Translations under genes and position numbers: made by a program
Notes under the pieces: generated by a model
The model's database searches: none
The model's input: the letters and a program-made list of their open reading frames with translations, nothing else
What the model was told of the DNA's origin: nothing
In this document: positions 17,128 to 25,800 of the stretch, piece after piece
Layout of the letters: each line of letters opens with the position of its first letter
How positions within the stretch are numbered: position 1 is the stretch's first letter
NCBI RefSeq assembly: GCF_002077695.1
Contig: NZ_MWUE01000013.1
Location: 62,001 to 126,000 of the forward strand
DNA length: 64,000 nt
Origin: Pantoea latae
Lineage (GTDB): Bacteria > Pseudomonadota > Gammaproteobacteria > Enterobacterales > Enterobacteriaceae
Direction: 5' to 3'

Positions 17128-18450
17128 ATGATGAACCCTACGCTGCGCTCGACCAAAATTCGCTGGTGGATCGCTGGCCTGATGTGGCTGGCGGTTGCCA
17201 TTAACTATATTGACCGGACCGTGCTCTCCGCCGCCGCGCCGCATCTGATCACCGAGCTGGAGATCAACCCAGAGATGATGGGCCTGATTATGGCCGCCTT
17301 CTTCTGGTCCTATGCGCTGCTGCAAATCCCGGCGGGCTGGTTCGCCGACCGCTTCGGCCAGAAAAAGGGGCTGGGCATCGCCGTCGGCTGGTGGTCGATC
17401 GCCACTATGGCGATGGGCCTGGCAACCGGCTTTAAATCGCTGCTGGCGCTGCGTCTGGCGCTGGGCGTCGGCGAAGCGGCCGCCTATCCCAGCAACGCGG
17501 GCATCGCCGCGCGCTGGTTCCCGGATCGCGAACGCGCCACCGTCTCCGGGCTGTTCGACAGCGCCTCGAAATTCGGCGGCGCGGTGGCGATGCCGCTGAT
17601 CGTCTGGATGATCGCCATGGTGGACTGGCGCATTACTTTTCTGGCGATCGGCGCCATCGGCCTGTTCTGGGTGATCGCCTGGTACTTTATCTACGCCGAG
17701 AACCCGGAAGATCATAAAAAGATCGATCGGAACGAGGTGCGTCTGATCCGCGACGGCCAGGCGCAGAAGCACGGCGAGAAAGGCGTGCGCCCGATGAAGT
17801 GGTACAAGCTGCTGCGCTATCGCAACATCTGGGCGATGTGTATCGGCTTTTTCACCATTAACTACACCTCCTACTTCTTTATTACCTGGCTGCCGACCTA
17901 TCTGGTGAAAGACAAAGGCATGGACTTTCTCAAGATGGGCTTCGTCGCCGCGCTGCCGCTGATCTGCGGCATGGTGATCGAAGTGCTGGCGGGCTGGGCG
18001 TCGGATCGCATCGTGCACAAAAAGCTGCTGTCGCTGACCGCTACGCGCAAGCTGTTCCTGACCATCGGCCTGCTGATGGCGCTCTGCATCGGCTTCGCGC
18101 CCTTTACCGAATCGGTGTTTATGACCGTGCTGCTGCTCTGTATCGCCAAGTCAGGCACCACCGTCGCCGCCTCGCAGGTCTGGGCGCTGCCGGGCGACGT
18201 CGCGCCGAAAAACAGCGTCTCGATCGTCGCCGGTTTGCAGAACACGGTGTCGAATATGGGCGGCGCGGTCGGCCCGATTATTACCGGCGCGATTGTTGGC
18301 GCGACCGGTAACTTCACCTGGGCGCTGGTCTTCTCCGCCGTGCTGGTGGTGATCGGTATTCTTAACTACCTGTTCCTGATGGGCAAGGTGGAGCCGATCG
18401 TCGATGAAGAGCAGGTGCATGAGCCACGTGCGGTGACCAGCGGCGTGTGA
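17128..18450 (+). CDS. MFS transporter, anion:cation symporter (sugar-acid type)
   Basis: A 440-residue inner-membrane carrier with about 12 membrane helices. The first helix contains NYIDRTVLSAAAP, and the loop between helices 2 and 3 has the motif GWFADRFGQKKG, both typical of the ACS family that takes up galactonate, glucarate, tartrate and similar acid sugars. As last gene of the plus-strand operon it probably imports the substrate of the neighbouring enzymes with protons. A bidirectional terminator follows at 18462-18494. Confidence 0.88.
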   Translation: MMNPTLRSTKIRWWIAGLMWLAVAINYIDRTVLSAAAPHLITELEINPEMMGLIMAAFFWSYALLQIPAGWFADRFGQKKGLGIAVGWWSIATMAMGLATGFKSLLALRLALGVGEAAAYPSNAGIAARWFPDRERATVSGLFDSASKFGGAVAMPLIVWMIAMVDWRITFLAIGAIGLFWVIAWYFIYAENPEDHKKIDRNEVRLIRDGQAQKHGEKGVRPMKWYKLLRYRNIWAMCIGFFTINYTSYFFITWLPTYLVKDKGMDFLKMGFVAALPLICGMVIEVLAGWASDRIVHKKLLSLTATRKLFLTIGLLMALCIGFAPFTESVFMTVLLLCIAKSGTTVAASQVWALPGDVAPKNSVSIVAGLQNTVSNMGGAVGPIITGAIVGATGNFTWALVFSAVLVVIGILNYLFLMGKVEPIVDEEQVHEPRAVTSGV

Positions 18451-18461
18451 CGGTGTCGCTG

Positions 18462-18494
18462 AAAAAAGGCGCCGAGGATAAGGCGCCTTTTTTT
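18462..18494. terminator. bidirectional terminator between the MFS gene and the beta-lactamase gene
   Basis: AAAAAAGGCGCC and GGCGCCTTTTTTT enclose a 7-8 base loop. A-run and T-run on both sides allow termination of both convergent genes. Confidence 0.9.
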
Positions 18495-18495
18495 G

Positions 18496-19368
18496 CTACT
18501 GACGCACGGCGGCGAAAATCGCCTTGCCGATGCGGGCAATCGCCGCGTTGCTCTGCGCCAGCGTTGCCTCTGTTTGCGTAACATAGACAGACACAATCAG
18601 CGGCTTGCCGTTTTCCGGCCACACCACGCTGACGATCGAGCGCGATCCATACTCGCCCGCACCGGTTTTGTCGGCAATGCGCCATCCCGCCGGTAACACC
18701 GAGCGCAGCAGCGCATCCGCCACTTTGTCATCATGCATCCACTGCAGCAGCTGCGCGCGCGACACAGGCGTTAGCGCCTCGCCCAGCGTCAGCTTGCGCA
18801 GCGTCTCGCTAATGGCGAGCGGCGTGGTGGTATCGCGCACATCGCCGGGAATGGCGCTGTTCAGCTCAGGCTCATGACGATCCAGACGCGTGACTTTGTC
18901 GCCCAGGTGCGCGAAGAACCGGGTAACCGCTGCCGGTCCGCCCAGCTTTTCTGCAATCAGATTCGCCGCCGTGTTGTCACTGTAGCTTATCGCCGCGCTG
19001 CAGAGCTGCTGCAAGCTCATATCGGCAGGCGCGACAAACTTTTCGCTAACCGGCGAATAGGTGACCAGCGCGGCTCGGTCGAACTGCGTGCGCTCTGTAA
19101 GCCGCAGTTTGCCTTTCTCCTGCTCGTTAAGCAGCATGCCGCACAGTAGCGCTTTATGAGTGCTGTTCAGCGGAAAACGCTCGTTGCCGCGGTAGCTGGC
19201 GACGTGTGACGTGCCGGTGTCGATCACGGCGATACCGATACGTGCCTTCAGCGTCTGCTCCTCCTGCTGCGCGACCGCCGCCAGGCGGGCGTTATCCATG
19301 TCTGACGCCTGTGCGGAAACCATATTCAGCAGAAACGTAATAGTGATGCATGTTGTAATGAAACGCAT
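18496..19368 (-). CDS. bla: class A beta-lactamase
   Basis: A periplasmic serine beta-lactamase that hydrolyses penicillins and possibly early cephalosporins. The 290-residue precursor has a signal peptide (MRFITTCITITFLLNMVSAQA). All class A motifs are present near standard numbering: STHK with the active serine (69-72), SDN at 130-132, EPELN with E166, and KTG at 234-236 followed by AGEYGSRS. No serine at the position equated with 238 is seen, so nothing points to extended spectrum. The ATG at 19368 is chosen for its GGAT site; an upstream ATG at 19377 is possible. There is no ampR-like regulator. It resembles chromosomal enzymes of environmental enterobacteria, but I cannot name the allele. 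Confidence 0.93.
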   Translation of the reverse strand: MRFITTCITITFLLNMVSAQASDMDNARLAAVAQQEEQTLKARIGIAVIDTGTSHVASYRGNERFPLNSTHKALLCGMLLNEQEKGKLRLTERTQFDRAALVTYSPVSEKFVAPADMSLQQLCSAAISYSDNTAANLIAEKLGGPAAVTRFFAHLGDKVTRLDRHEPELNSAIPGDVRDTTTPLAISETLRKLTLGEALTPVSRAQLLQWMHDDKVADALLRSVLPAGWRIADKTGAGEYGSRSIVSVVWPENGKPLIVSVYVTQTEATLAQSNAAIARIGKAIFAAVRQ

Positions 19369-19488
19369 AAAGATCATCCGTAATGTTTAAGTCGGTCACA
19401 GCTTGCCTTTTTGCGCGCCGGGACGCAAAGCCTAAACAAAACATTCGTTAACCGCCTTTTGCGACGCTATATTCTTGCTGTCCGCTGG

Positions 19489-19533
19489 TTGAAAAAACAG
19501 CAGCCCTTGCTAGAATGTAGCAACATCACTACA
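19489..19533 (+). promoter_or_regulatory. promoter and operator of the toxin-antitoxin pair
   Basis: TTGAAA (19489-19494) and TAGAAT (19511-19516) are spaced by 16 bases. Overlapping the downstream edge, TGTAG (19516-19520) and CTACA (19529-19533) form an inverted repeat that could bind the antitoxin for autorepression. A GGAGGCG ribosome site precedes the ATG at 19550. Confidence 0.6.
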
Positions 19534-19549
19534 AAAGCGGAGGCGCGCG

Positions 19550-19804
19550 ATGAAAATCTTCACGCTGTCGAGCAGAGAGTTTAACCAGCAGGTGTCGAAC
19601 GCCAAAAAAGCGGCGGAGGAAGGGCCGGTCTACATCACCGATCGCGGCAAACCCGCCCATGTTCTGCTGACCTTTGAGGCGTATAAAAAGCTGACCGGAA
19701 CGCGCCGCAATATTCAGGATGCGCTGGCGATGCCGGACGTGGCGGAAATTGAATTCGAGCCGGAACGCGGCAACGTGGGCTTCAGGGACGTCGATTTTTC
19801 ATGA
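19550..19804 (+). CDS. Phd/YefM-family antitoxin
   Basis: An 84-residue antitoxin. The N-terminal DNA-binding domain has MKIFTLSSREFNQQVSNAKKAA and the VYITDRGKPAHVLLTFEAYKKL hairpin typical of the Phd/YefM fold (about residues 1-50). The acidic C-terminal tail (EIEFEPERGNVGFRDVDF) would wrap the toxin. The stop overlaps the toxin start by four bases (ATGA), so the two are coupled. It probably represses its own promoter through the inverted repeat at 19516-19533. Confidence 0.9.
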   Translation: MKIFTLSSREFNQQVSNAKKAAEEGPVYITDRGKPAHVLLTFEAYKKLTGTRRNIQDALAMPDVAEIEFEPERGNVGFRDVDFS

Positions 19805-20226
19805 GATATTTGCTGGACACCAACGTGATTTCCGAACTGCGCAAGGCGCGTACGCGCGCTATCGATACTGCGGTCTCCGCCTGGACCGATAGCGTCGACG
19901 CCGGCGATATGTTTCTTTCGGTCATCACCATTATGGAGATCGAGAAAGGCATCGCGCAGATGGCGCGCCGCGATCTTGCTCAGGCAGCCCGGCTGCGAAC
20001 GTGGTTCGAAACGGCGGTGCTGAGGGAGTTTAACGATCGTATTCTTCCCTTTGACGTCGACGCGGCGCGCTACTGCGCACGCCTGCACGTGCCGGATAAA
20101 CGCGCCGCAAATGACGCCATTATCGCCGCGATCGCCTGGCAGCACGATATGGTGCTGGTGACGCGCAACCTGAAGGACTTTACCGGCATGGGCGCGCAGC
20201 TGCTCAATCCCTGGGAATGGCCCTGA
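19801..20226 (+). CDS. PIN-domain toxin, VapC/FitB type
   Basis: A 141-residue PIN-domain ribonuclease. The acidic metal-binding residues are visible as D6 (MRYLLDTNVISELRK), E46 or E48 (TIMEIEKG), D105 (RAANDAIIAAIA) and D126 (TRNLKDFTG). The C-terminus ENDS as the FitB-like form NPWEWP. VapC toxins cleave tRNA or rRNA when freed from their antitoxin; the target here is unknown. The stop lies one base from the stop of the convergent yacL, so the accessory region ends exactly at the core gene. Confidence 0.9.
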   Translation: MRYLLDTNVISELRKARTRAIDTAVSAWTDSVDAGDMFLSVITIMEIEKGIAQMARRDLAQAARLRTWFETAVLREFNDRILPFDVDAARYCARLHVPDKRAANDAIIAAIAWQHDMVLVTRNLKDFTGMGAQLLNPWEWP

Positions 20227-20227
20227 C

Positions 20228-20590
20228 TCAGCGCCCCTGCAAAAACTGGCGGTAGGCGTTCATCACGGCGAGAAAATCCTCAACGCCGCAGAAAGAGAGG
20301 CTCTCTTCGTCGTAGTAGTTCATGCCCTCTTCCAGCCCATCATCCTCTAAGGCGAGATGGTTGGCGCGGATCATGATCTCTTCATCGTCCATCCACAGCG
20401 TATATTCGTGGCCGATACGCTGCCACTGGCGCTCGCTGCCCTTGATAGCGCGCATCGCGGCTTCGACTTCATCCAGCAGCGCCAGGTTTTCTTTCACTTC
20501 TTCGTTGAACCAGTGGCCCACCGCTTCATGATCCATCGACATGCGGACTTTCACCTGCCCGGTGAGGTCGCGTAAAAATTCGTATTCCAT
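20228..20590 (-). CDS. yacL: YacL, UPF0231 family protein
   Basis: A conserved 120-residue acidic enterobacterial protein of unknown function, next to acnB as in E. coli. The start is placed at 20590 because [31 protein letters not shown] agrees with the family; the open frame extends further upstream without similarity. It has an internal [14 protein letters not shown] segment and ends FLQGR. No membrane segment or signal is visible. Confidence 0.9.
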   Translation of the reverse strand: MEYEFLRDLTGQVKVRMSMDHEAVGHWFNEEVKENLALLDEVEAAMRAIKGSERQWQRIGHEYTLWMDDEEIMIRANHLALEDDGLEEGMNYYDEESLSFCGVEDFLAVMNAYRQFLQGR

Positions 20591-20702
20591 GGGTAACCCT
20601 GTGGTTAATGACGCGAGTGGATCCGCACCCAATGAGTGTGTGCGCATCATCAACGCTAAAGTGAGATCGGGGCGACATTATTGCGGGGAAACGAGAAAAG
20701 AA

Positions 20703-20725
20703 AAAGGGGCGATTATCGCCCCTTT
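20703..20725. terminator. acnB terminator
   Basis: AAAGGGGCGA and TCGCCCCTTT form a stem between acnB and yacL. On the minus strand it is followed by a T-run (complement of the A-run at 20695-20705), fitting termination of acnB. Confidence 0.85.
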
Positions 20726-20741
20726 GTTTTTAGCGCAGAAC

Positions 20742-23339
20742 TCAGACCGCTGTCTGGAAAATCACGTTGTCCGCTTTATCGGTGTACTGATTCAGCTGAT
20801 CAAAGTTGAGGTAGCGGTAGGTGTCGCTGGCGGTTTTATCCACCTGCACCATAAACTGCTGGTACTCGTCCGGCGTCGGCAGTTTGCCGAGCAGCGAAGC
20901 GACCGCAGCCAGTTCCGCCGACGCCAGATAGACGTTGGCGCCGGTGCCGAGACGGTTCGGGAAGTTACGGGTCGAGGTGGAGACCACCGTCGCGCCGTCC
21001 TGTACGCGCGCCTGGTTACCCATGCAGAGCGAACAGCCCGGGATCTCGATGCGCGCGCCGCTCTTGCCGAAGACGCTGTAGTAGCCCTCTTCGGTCAGCT
21101 GCGCCGCGTCCATCTTGGTCGGCGGCGCCACCCACAGACGGGTCGGCAGCTGGCCTTTGTGGCTGTCGAGCAGTTTACCCGCTGCGCGGAAGTGACCAAT
21201 GTTGGTCATGCACGAACCGATAAACACTTCGTCGATCTTCTCGCCCTGCACGTCGGAGAGCAGACGCGCGTCGTCTGGATCGTTCGGCGCGCAAAGGATC
21301 GGCTCTTTGATGTCCGCCAGATCGATCTCGATCACCGCCGCGTACTCCGCGTCGGCGTCCGCTTCCAACAGCTGCGGATCCGCCAGCCATTTTTCCATGC
21401 CCTGAATACGACGCTCCAGCGTACGGCGATCGCCGTAGCCTTCCGCGATCATCCACTTCAGCAGCACGATGTTGGAGCTGAGGTATTCGATAATCGGCGC
21501 TTTATCCAGCTTGATGGTGCAGCCCGCCGCTGAACGTTCGGCCGAGGCGTCAGTCAGTTCGAAAGCCTGCTCGACCTTCAGATCCGGCAGACCTTCGATC
21601 TCCAGGATGCGGCCAGAGAAGATGTTCTTTTTGCCTTTCTTCTCAACGGTCAGCAGACCCTGTTTGATAGCGTACAGCGGGATAGCGTGCACCAGATCGC
21701 GCAGGGTGATACCCGGCTGCATTTTGCCTTTAAAGCGCACCAGCACAGATTCCGGCATATCGAGCGGCATCACGCCGGTCGCGGCGGCGAAGGCCACCAG
21801 GCCAGAGCCGGCCGGGAACGAGATACCGATCGGGAAGCGGGTGTGCGAGTCGCCGCCGGTGCCGACGGTGTCCGGCAGCAGCATGCGGTTCAGCCACGAG
21901 TGGATCACGCCGTCGCCCGGACGCAGCGAAACGCCGCCGCGGTTCATAATAAAGTCCGGCAGCGTGTGGTGCGTGTTAACGTCGACCGGCTTCGGATAGG
22001 CAGCGGTGTGGCAGAACGACTGCATCACCAGATCGGCGGAGAAGCCGAGGCACGCCAGATCTTTCAGCTCGTCGCGCGTCATCGGACCGGTTGTGTCCTG
22101 CGAGCCAACCGAGGTCATCTTCGGTTCGCAGTACGCGCCCGGACGAACACCCGCCACGCCGCAGGCGCGACCGACCATTTTCTGCGCCAGCGAGTAGCCG
22201 CGCGCGCTTTCCGCCACGTCTTTCGCCTGACGGAACACGTCGCTGTGCGGCAGGCCCAGCGATTCACGCGCTTTGCTGGTGAGGCCGCGACCGATAATCA
22301 GCGGGATACGGCCACCGGCGCGCACTTCGTCGATCAGCACGTCGGTTTTCAGGGTAAAGCTGGCCAGCAGCTCGCCGGTTTCGTGGTTGCGCACTTCGCC
22401 TTTATACGGGTAGACGTCAATCACGTCGCCCATGTTCAGCTCGCCCACGTCCACTTCGATCGGCAGCGCGCCCGCATCTTCCATGGTGTTGAAGAAGATC
22501 GGTGCGATTTTGCTGCCCAGCACCAGACCGCCACCTTTTTTGTTCGGGACGTTCGGAATGTCGTCGCCCATGAACCACAGCACGGAGTTGGTCGCGGATT
22601 TACGGGAAGAGCCGGTGCCGACCACGTCGCCGACGTAAGCCAGCGGATAGCCTTTGGCCTGCAGCGCTTCAATCTGCTTGATCGGGCCGACGTTGCCCGG
22701 CTCATCCGGATGAATGCCTTCACGGGCGTTTTTCAGCATCGCCAGCGCGTGCAGAGGAATATCCGGGCGTGACCAGGCATCCGGCGCCGGAGAGAGGTCG
22801 TCGGTGTTGGTTTCGCCGGTCACTTTGAACACGGTAACGGTGATTTTTTCTGCCAGCTCGGGGCGTGACAGATACCACTCGGCATTCGCCCAGGATTGCA
22901 TTACCTGCTGCGCATGAGTATTGCCCGCTTTCGCTTTCTCTTCAACGTCGTAGAAGTTGTCAAACATCAGCAGCGTATGCGACAGCGCTTTGGCGGCAAT
23001 CGGCGCCAGCTTCGCGTCGTCCAGCGCGTCAATCAGCGGATGAATGTTGTAACCGCCTTGCATGGTGCCCAGCAGTTCAATCGCTTTTTCGGGGGATACC
23101 AGAGGAGAGGTCGTTTCGCCTTTAGCGACTGCGGCAAGGAAACCCGCTTTAACGTAGGCGGCTTCATCAACGCCGGGTGGGACACGGTTGACCAACAGAT
23201 CGGTCAGGAATTCTTCTTCACCCGCTGGCGGGTTTTTCAGCAGTTCAACCAGCGCGGCCATCTGGGAAGCATCTAACGGCTTAGGTACGATCCCCTGGGC
23301 AGCACGCTCGGCAACGTGCTTACGGTATTCTACTAGCAC
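20742..23339 (-). CDS. acnB: aconitate hydratase B, AcnB
   Basis: AcnB isomerises citrate to isocitrate in the TCA cycle and also acts in the 2-methylcitrate cycle. It needs a 4Fe-4S cluster; without it the protein can bind RNA. The 865 residues equal the E. coli length. Cluster cysteines appear near the C-terminal third in [11 protein letters not shown] and in [11 protein letters not shown] near residue 770. The start is the GTG at 23339 ([15 protein letters not shown]), preceded by GAGGAG; the frame runs on upstream without similarity. Expression in relatives depends on CRP and ArcA, but I could not assign sites with confidence. Confidence 0.96.
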   Translation of the reverse strand: MLVEYRKHVAERAAQGIVPKPLDASQMAALVELLKNPPAGEEEFLTDLLVNRVPPGVDEAAYVKAGFLAAVAKGETTSPLVSPEKAIELLGTMQGGYNIHPLIDALDDAKLAPIAAKALSHTLLMFDNFYDVEEKAKAGNTHAQQVMQSWANAEWYLSRPELAEKITVTVFKVTGETNTDDLSPAPDAWSRPDIPLHALAMLKNAREGIHPDEPGNVGPIKQIEALQAKGYPLAYVGDVVGTGSSRKSATNSVLWFMGDDIPNVPNKKGGGLVLGSKIAPIFFNTMEDAGALPIEVDVGELNMGDVIDVYPYKGEVRNHETGELLASFTLKTDVLIDEVRAGGRIPLIIGRGLTSKARESLGLPHSDVFRQAKDVAESARGYSLAQKMVGRACGVAGVRPGAYCEPKMTSVGSQDTTGPMTRDELKDLACLGFSADLVMQSFCHTAAYPKPVDVNTHHTLPDFIMNRGGVSLRPGDGVIHSWLNRMLLPDTVGTGGDSHTRFPIGISFPAGSGLVAFAAATGVMPLDMPESVLVRFKGKMQPGITLRDLVHAIPLYAIKQGLLTVEKKGKKNIFSGRILEIEGLPDLKVEQAFELTDASAERSAAGCTIKLDKAPIIEYLSSNIVLLKWMIAEGYGDRRTLERRIQGMEKWLADPQLLEADADAEYAAVIEIDLADIKEPILCAPNDPDDARLLSDVQGEKIDEVFIGSCMTNIGHFRAAGKLLDSHKGQLPTRLWVAPPTKMDAAQLTEEGYYSVFGKSGARIEIPGCSLCMGNQARVQDGATVVSTSTRNFPNRLGTGANVYLASAELAAVASLLGKLPTPDEYQQFMVQVDKTASDTYRYLNFDQLNQYTDKADNVIFQTAV

Positions 23340-23732
23340 GACGTTCTCCTCGCTCACATTGTATGGGTTTCCGGTGCACCCTGGTGACAACAGCATTCCA
23401 TGAGTAGGGTAAGGTGCCCGGTTCCGCGTGGGGCAGCATAGCAGGGTTCAGGCTGTTTGTTAATCTGTTTACAAAAACACAACATAATTAACCGGGTAAA
23501 AAAGTGCGGTTTTTCGGTTTTTGGGCTAGCTGGGGCGAGAGGGCATGGTGTGAAGAAGAGTTTGTTAATTTGTTCTGGTTTGACGTCGCTGTTTTAAGGA
23601 ATGGCACGGAGAGGATTAAGGTTGAGATATAACTTTTTGGCTAGCTTTTGCTGAGAATATGAGTGTGTGGGTTATGGGGTTGGCTGTGTTGGGGAGGAAT
23701 GGGCTGGAGGCTAGAGAAAAGATAGTCGTGCC
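23340..23732. other. acnB upstream region
   Basis: About 390 bases between acnB and the second CRISPR array. The part near acnB is AT-rich (TGTTAATCTGTTTAC near 23455) and probably holds its promoter; TTAAT-type stretches could be ArcA sites, but this is weak. The rest shows no gene or clear repeat. A 70-codon frame at 23641-23853 runs into the CRISPR repeats and is not considered real. Confidence 0.5.
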
Positions 23733-24000
23733 TATCGAGACTGCTTGTACGGCAGTGAACAGCTGCTGGCGTTGGTCGCTTGCCCACAGAGTTTTCTGAG
23801 CTGCCTGTACGACAGTGAACTTGGAGATTGCACTCCCTGTGCTGGAGCAGCATTTCTAAGCTGCCTGTACGGCAGTGAACGGTTCTGCCGTTAACATTAC
23901 CGTTCCGATTAATTTCTAAGCTGCCTGTACGGCAGTGAACTTACTGTAGTTCGCGTGCTGCTCGGGGATGGCTTTCTAAGCTGCCTGTACGGCAGTGAAC
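23733..24000 (-). CRISPR. type I-F CRISPR array with five repeats (array 2)
   Basis: Repeats of 28 bases lie at 23733-23760, 23793-23820, 23853-23880, 23913-23940 and 23973-24000, with four spacers of exactly 32 bases. The three right-hand copies are identical (TTTCTAAGCTGCC...GGCAGTGAAC); the fourth from the right has two changes and the leftmost is decayed over its outer half. This gradient places the leader on the right and transcription on the minus strand, with repeats beginning GTTCACTGCCG as in type I-F. No cas gene occurs in the window. Confidence 0.95.
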
Positions 24001-24120
24001 TGTTACCTAGCCATCCTAACCCATTCATAAACTACTATTTTTGACGAAAATCTGATAAAAACCCTTTTATTGAACACTCTAAAAAAGCAATTTAAAATCA
24101 ACCCCAGAAAAAGGGTATCA
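24001..24120 (-). promoter_or_regulatory. leader of CRISPR array 2
   Basis: An AT-rich segment starting TGTTACCTAGCC beside the first repeat. It shares TGTTACCT, the following CTAACCC/CTAACCT stretch, CCCTTTTATT about 62 bases in, and AAAAAGGGT with the leader of array 1. Frames in it (24003-24206 minus) have no coding support. The remainder up to 24325 holds nothing recognisable. Confidence 0.7.
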
Positions 24121-24327
24121 ACACACTCTTCATCTCTCATCCTCGCCGCATCTACTTCCTCTATCTCATTCGCTATTACCTTTAAGCACCAGTAAAAAGC
24201 AATCACAGCCTAAAGCTAACCAGCACCGTGCAGCGCACAGCTGATGAGTCAGATAAAACTCTTTTGAAAAAGCGGCCTCAGGCGAACTGGACGCGCAAAA
24301 TGAACTGATATGTTCACTATTCAGCCA

Positions 24328-24353
24328 ATAAAAAAGCCCCCTTCCGGAGGCTT
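24328..24353 (-). terminator. lpd terminator
   Basis: On the minus strand a GCCTCC...GGGGGC stem with loop GGAA is followed by TTTTTTATT just after the lpd stop codon. Confidence 0.85.
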
Positions 24354-24375
24354 TCTCTTTCTCAGCAAAAGAAAC

Positions 24376-25800
24376 TTACTTCTTCTTCGCTTTCGGGTTC
24401 GGCAGGTCGGTGATGCTGCCTTCGAAGATCTCAGCCGCCAGGCCAACCGACTCGTGCAGCGTCGGGTGCGCGTGGATAGTCAGCGCGATATCTTCTGCGT
24501 CGCAGCCCATCTCGATCGCCAGACCGATTTCGCCTAGCAGCTCGCCGCCGTTGGTGCCGACAACCGCGCCGCCGATAACGCGATGCGTCTCTTTGTCGAA
24601 GATCAGCTTGGTCATGCCGTCAGCGCAGTCAGAGGCGATAGCGCGGCCAGAGGCTGCCCACGGGAAGGTCGCCGTCTCGTAGCTGATGCCCTTCTCTTTC
24701 GCTTCTTTTTCGGTCAGGCCAACCCATGCTACTTCCGGCTCGGTGTAGGCGATAGACGGGATCACTTTCGGATCAAAGTAGTGCTTCATGCCGGCGATAA
24801 CTTCTGCCGCCACGTGGCCTTCGTGCACGCCTTTATGCGCCAGCATCGGCTGGCCGACGATATCGCCGATAGCGTAGATGTGCGGCACGTTGGTGCGCAT
24901 CTGCTTGTCGACGCGGATAAAGCCGCGATCGTCCACTTCCACGCCCGCTTTGCCTGCATCCAGACCTTTACCGTTCGGCACGCGGCCGATCGCCACTAGC
25001 ACCGCGTCGTAACGCTGCGGTTCAGCCGGCGCTTTTTTGCCTTCCATCGTCACGTAGATGCCGTCTTCTTTGGCTTCGACCGCGGTGACTTTGGTTTCCA
25101 GCATCAGGTTGAACTGTTTGGCGATACGCTTGGTGAAGACTTTCACCACGTCTTTGTCGGCCGCCGGGATAACCTGATCGAACATCTCAACCACGTCAAT
25201 CTGCGAACCCAGCGCGTGGTAAACGGTGCCCATTTCCAGACCGATAATACCGCCGCCCATCACCAGCATGCGCTCCGGCACTTCTTTCAGCTCCAGCGCA
25301 TCGGTAGAGTCCCAGACGCGCGGATCGTCGTGCGGAATAAACGGCAGCGTGATCGGACGCGAGCCGGCCGCGATAATAGCGTTGTCGAAGTTGATGGTGG
25401 TCGCGCCGCCTTCTCCTTCCACAACCAGAGTATTGGCACCGGTGAATTTGCCCAGGCCGTTAACCACCTTGACTTTACGCCCTTTCGCCATACCTGCGAG
25501 GCCGCCGGTCAGCTGGTTAATGACTTTTTCTTTCCAGGTGCGGACTTTGTTGATGTCCGTAGAGGGCTGACCAAACACGATGCCGTGCTCTTCCAGGGCT
25601 TTCGCCTCTTCGATCACTTTAGCAACGTGCAGCAGCGCTTTTGACGGGATACAGCCCACGTTCAGACAGACACCGCCGAGGGTGCTGTAACGCTCTACCA
25701 GTACGGTTTCCAGACCTAAATCAGCGCAACGGAAGGCTGCAGAGTAACCTGCAGGACCAGCCCCAAGTACCACGACCTGGGTTTTAATCTCTGTACTCAT
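24376..25800 (-). CDS. lpd: dihydrolipoamide dehydrogenase Lpd
   Basis: Lpd is the FAD-containing E3 component shared by the pyruvate and 2-oxoglutarate dehydrogenase complexes and the glycine cleavage system; it reoxidises dihydrolipoamide and makes NADH. The 474 residues match E. coli. Seen are the FAD motif VVVLGAGPAGYSAAFRCADLG, the redox disulfide GGVCLNVGCIPSK near residue 45, the NAD motif VMGGGIIGLEMG near 180 and the active-site HAHPTLHESV near 444. The second of two ATG codons (25800, MSTEIKTQVVV) is chosen as in the family. It is separated from aceF by about 300 bases and likely has its own promoter too. Confidence 0.97.
   Translation of the reverse strand: MSTEIKTQVVVLGAGPAGYSAAFRCADLGLETVLVERYSTLGGVCLNVGCIPSKALLHVAKVIEEAKALEEHGIVFGQPSTDINKVRTWKEKVINQLTGGLAGMAKGRKVKVVNGLGKFTGANTLVVEGEGGATTINFDNAIIAAGSRPITLPFIPHDDPRVWDSTDALELKEVPERMLVMGGGIIGLEMGTVYHALGSQIDVVEMFDQVIPAADKDVVKVFTKRIAKQFNLMLETKVTAVEAKEDGIYVTMEGKKAPAEPQRYDAVLVAIGRVPNGKGLDAGKAGVEVDDRGFIRVDKQMRTNVPHIYAIGDIVGQPMLAHKGVHEGHVAAEVIAGMKHYFDPKVIPSIAYTEPEVAWVGLTEKEAKEKGISYETATFPWAASGRAIASDCADGMTKLIFDKETHRVIGGAVVGTNGGELLGEIGLAIEMGCDAEDIALTIHAHPTLHESVGLAAEIFEGSITDLPNPKAKKK

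Noticed and set aside
23641..23853. 70-codon minus-strand frame over CRISPR array 2
   Set aside because: It runs through repeats and spacers, whose period of 60 bases keeps one frame open by chance.
24003..24206. 67-codon minus-strand frame beside array 2
   Set aside because: It lies in the CRISPR leader; low-complexity AT-rich sequence and no similarity to known proteins that I recognise.
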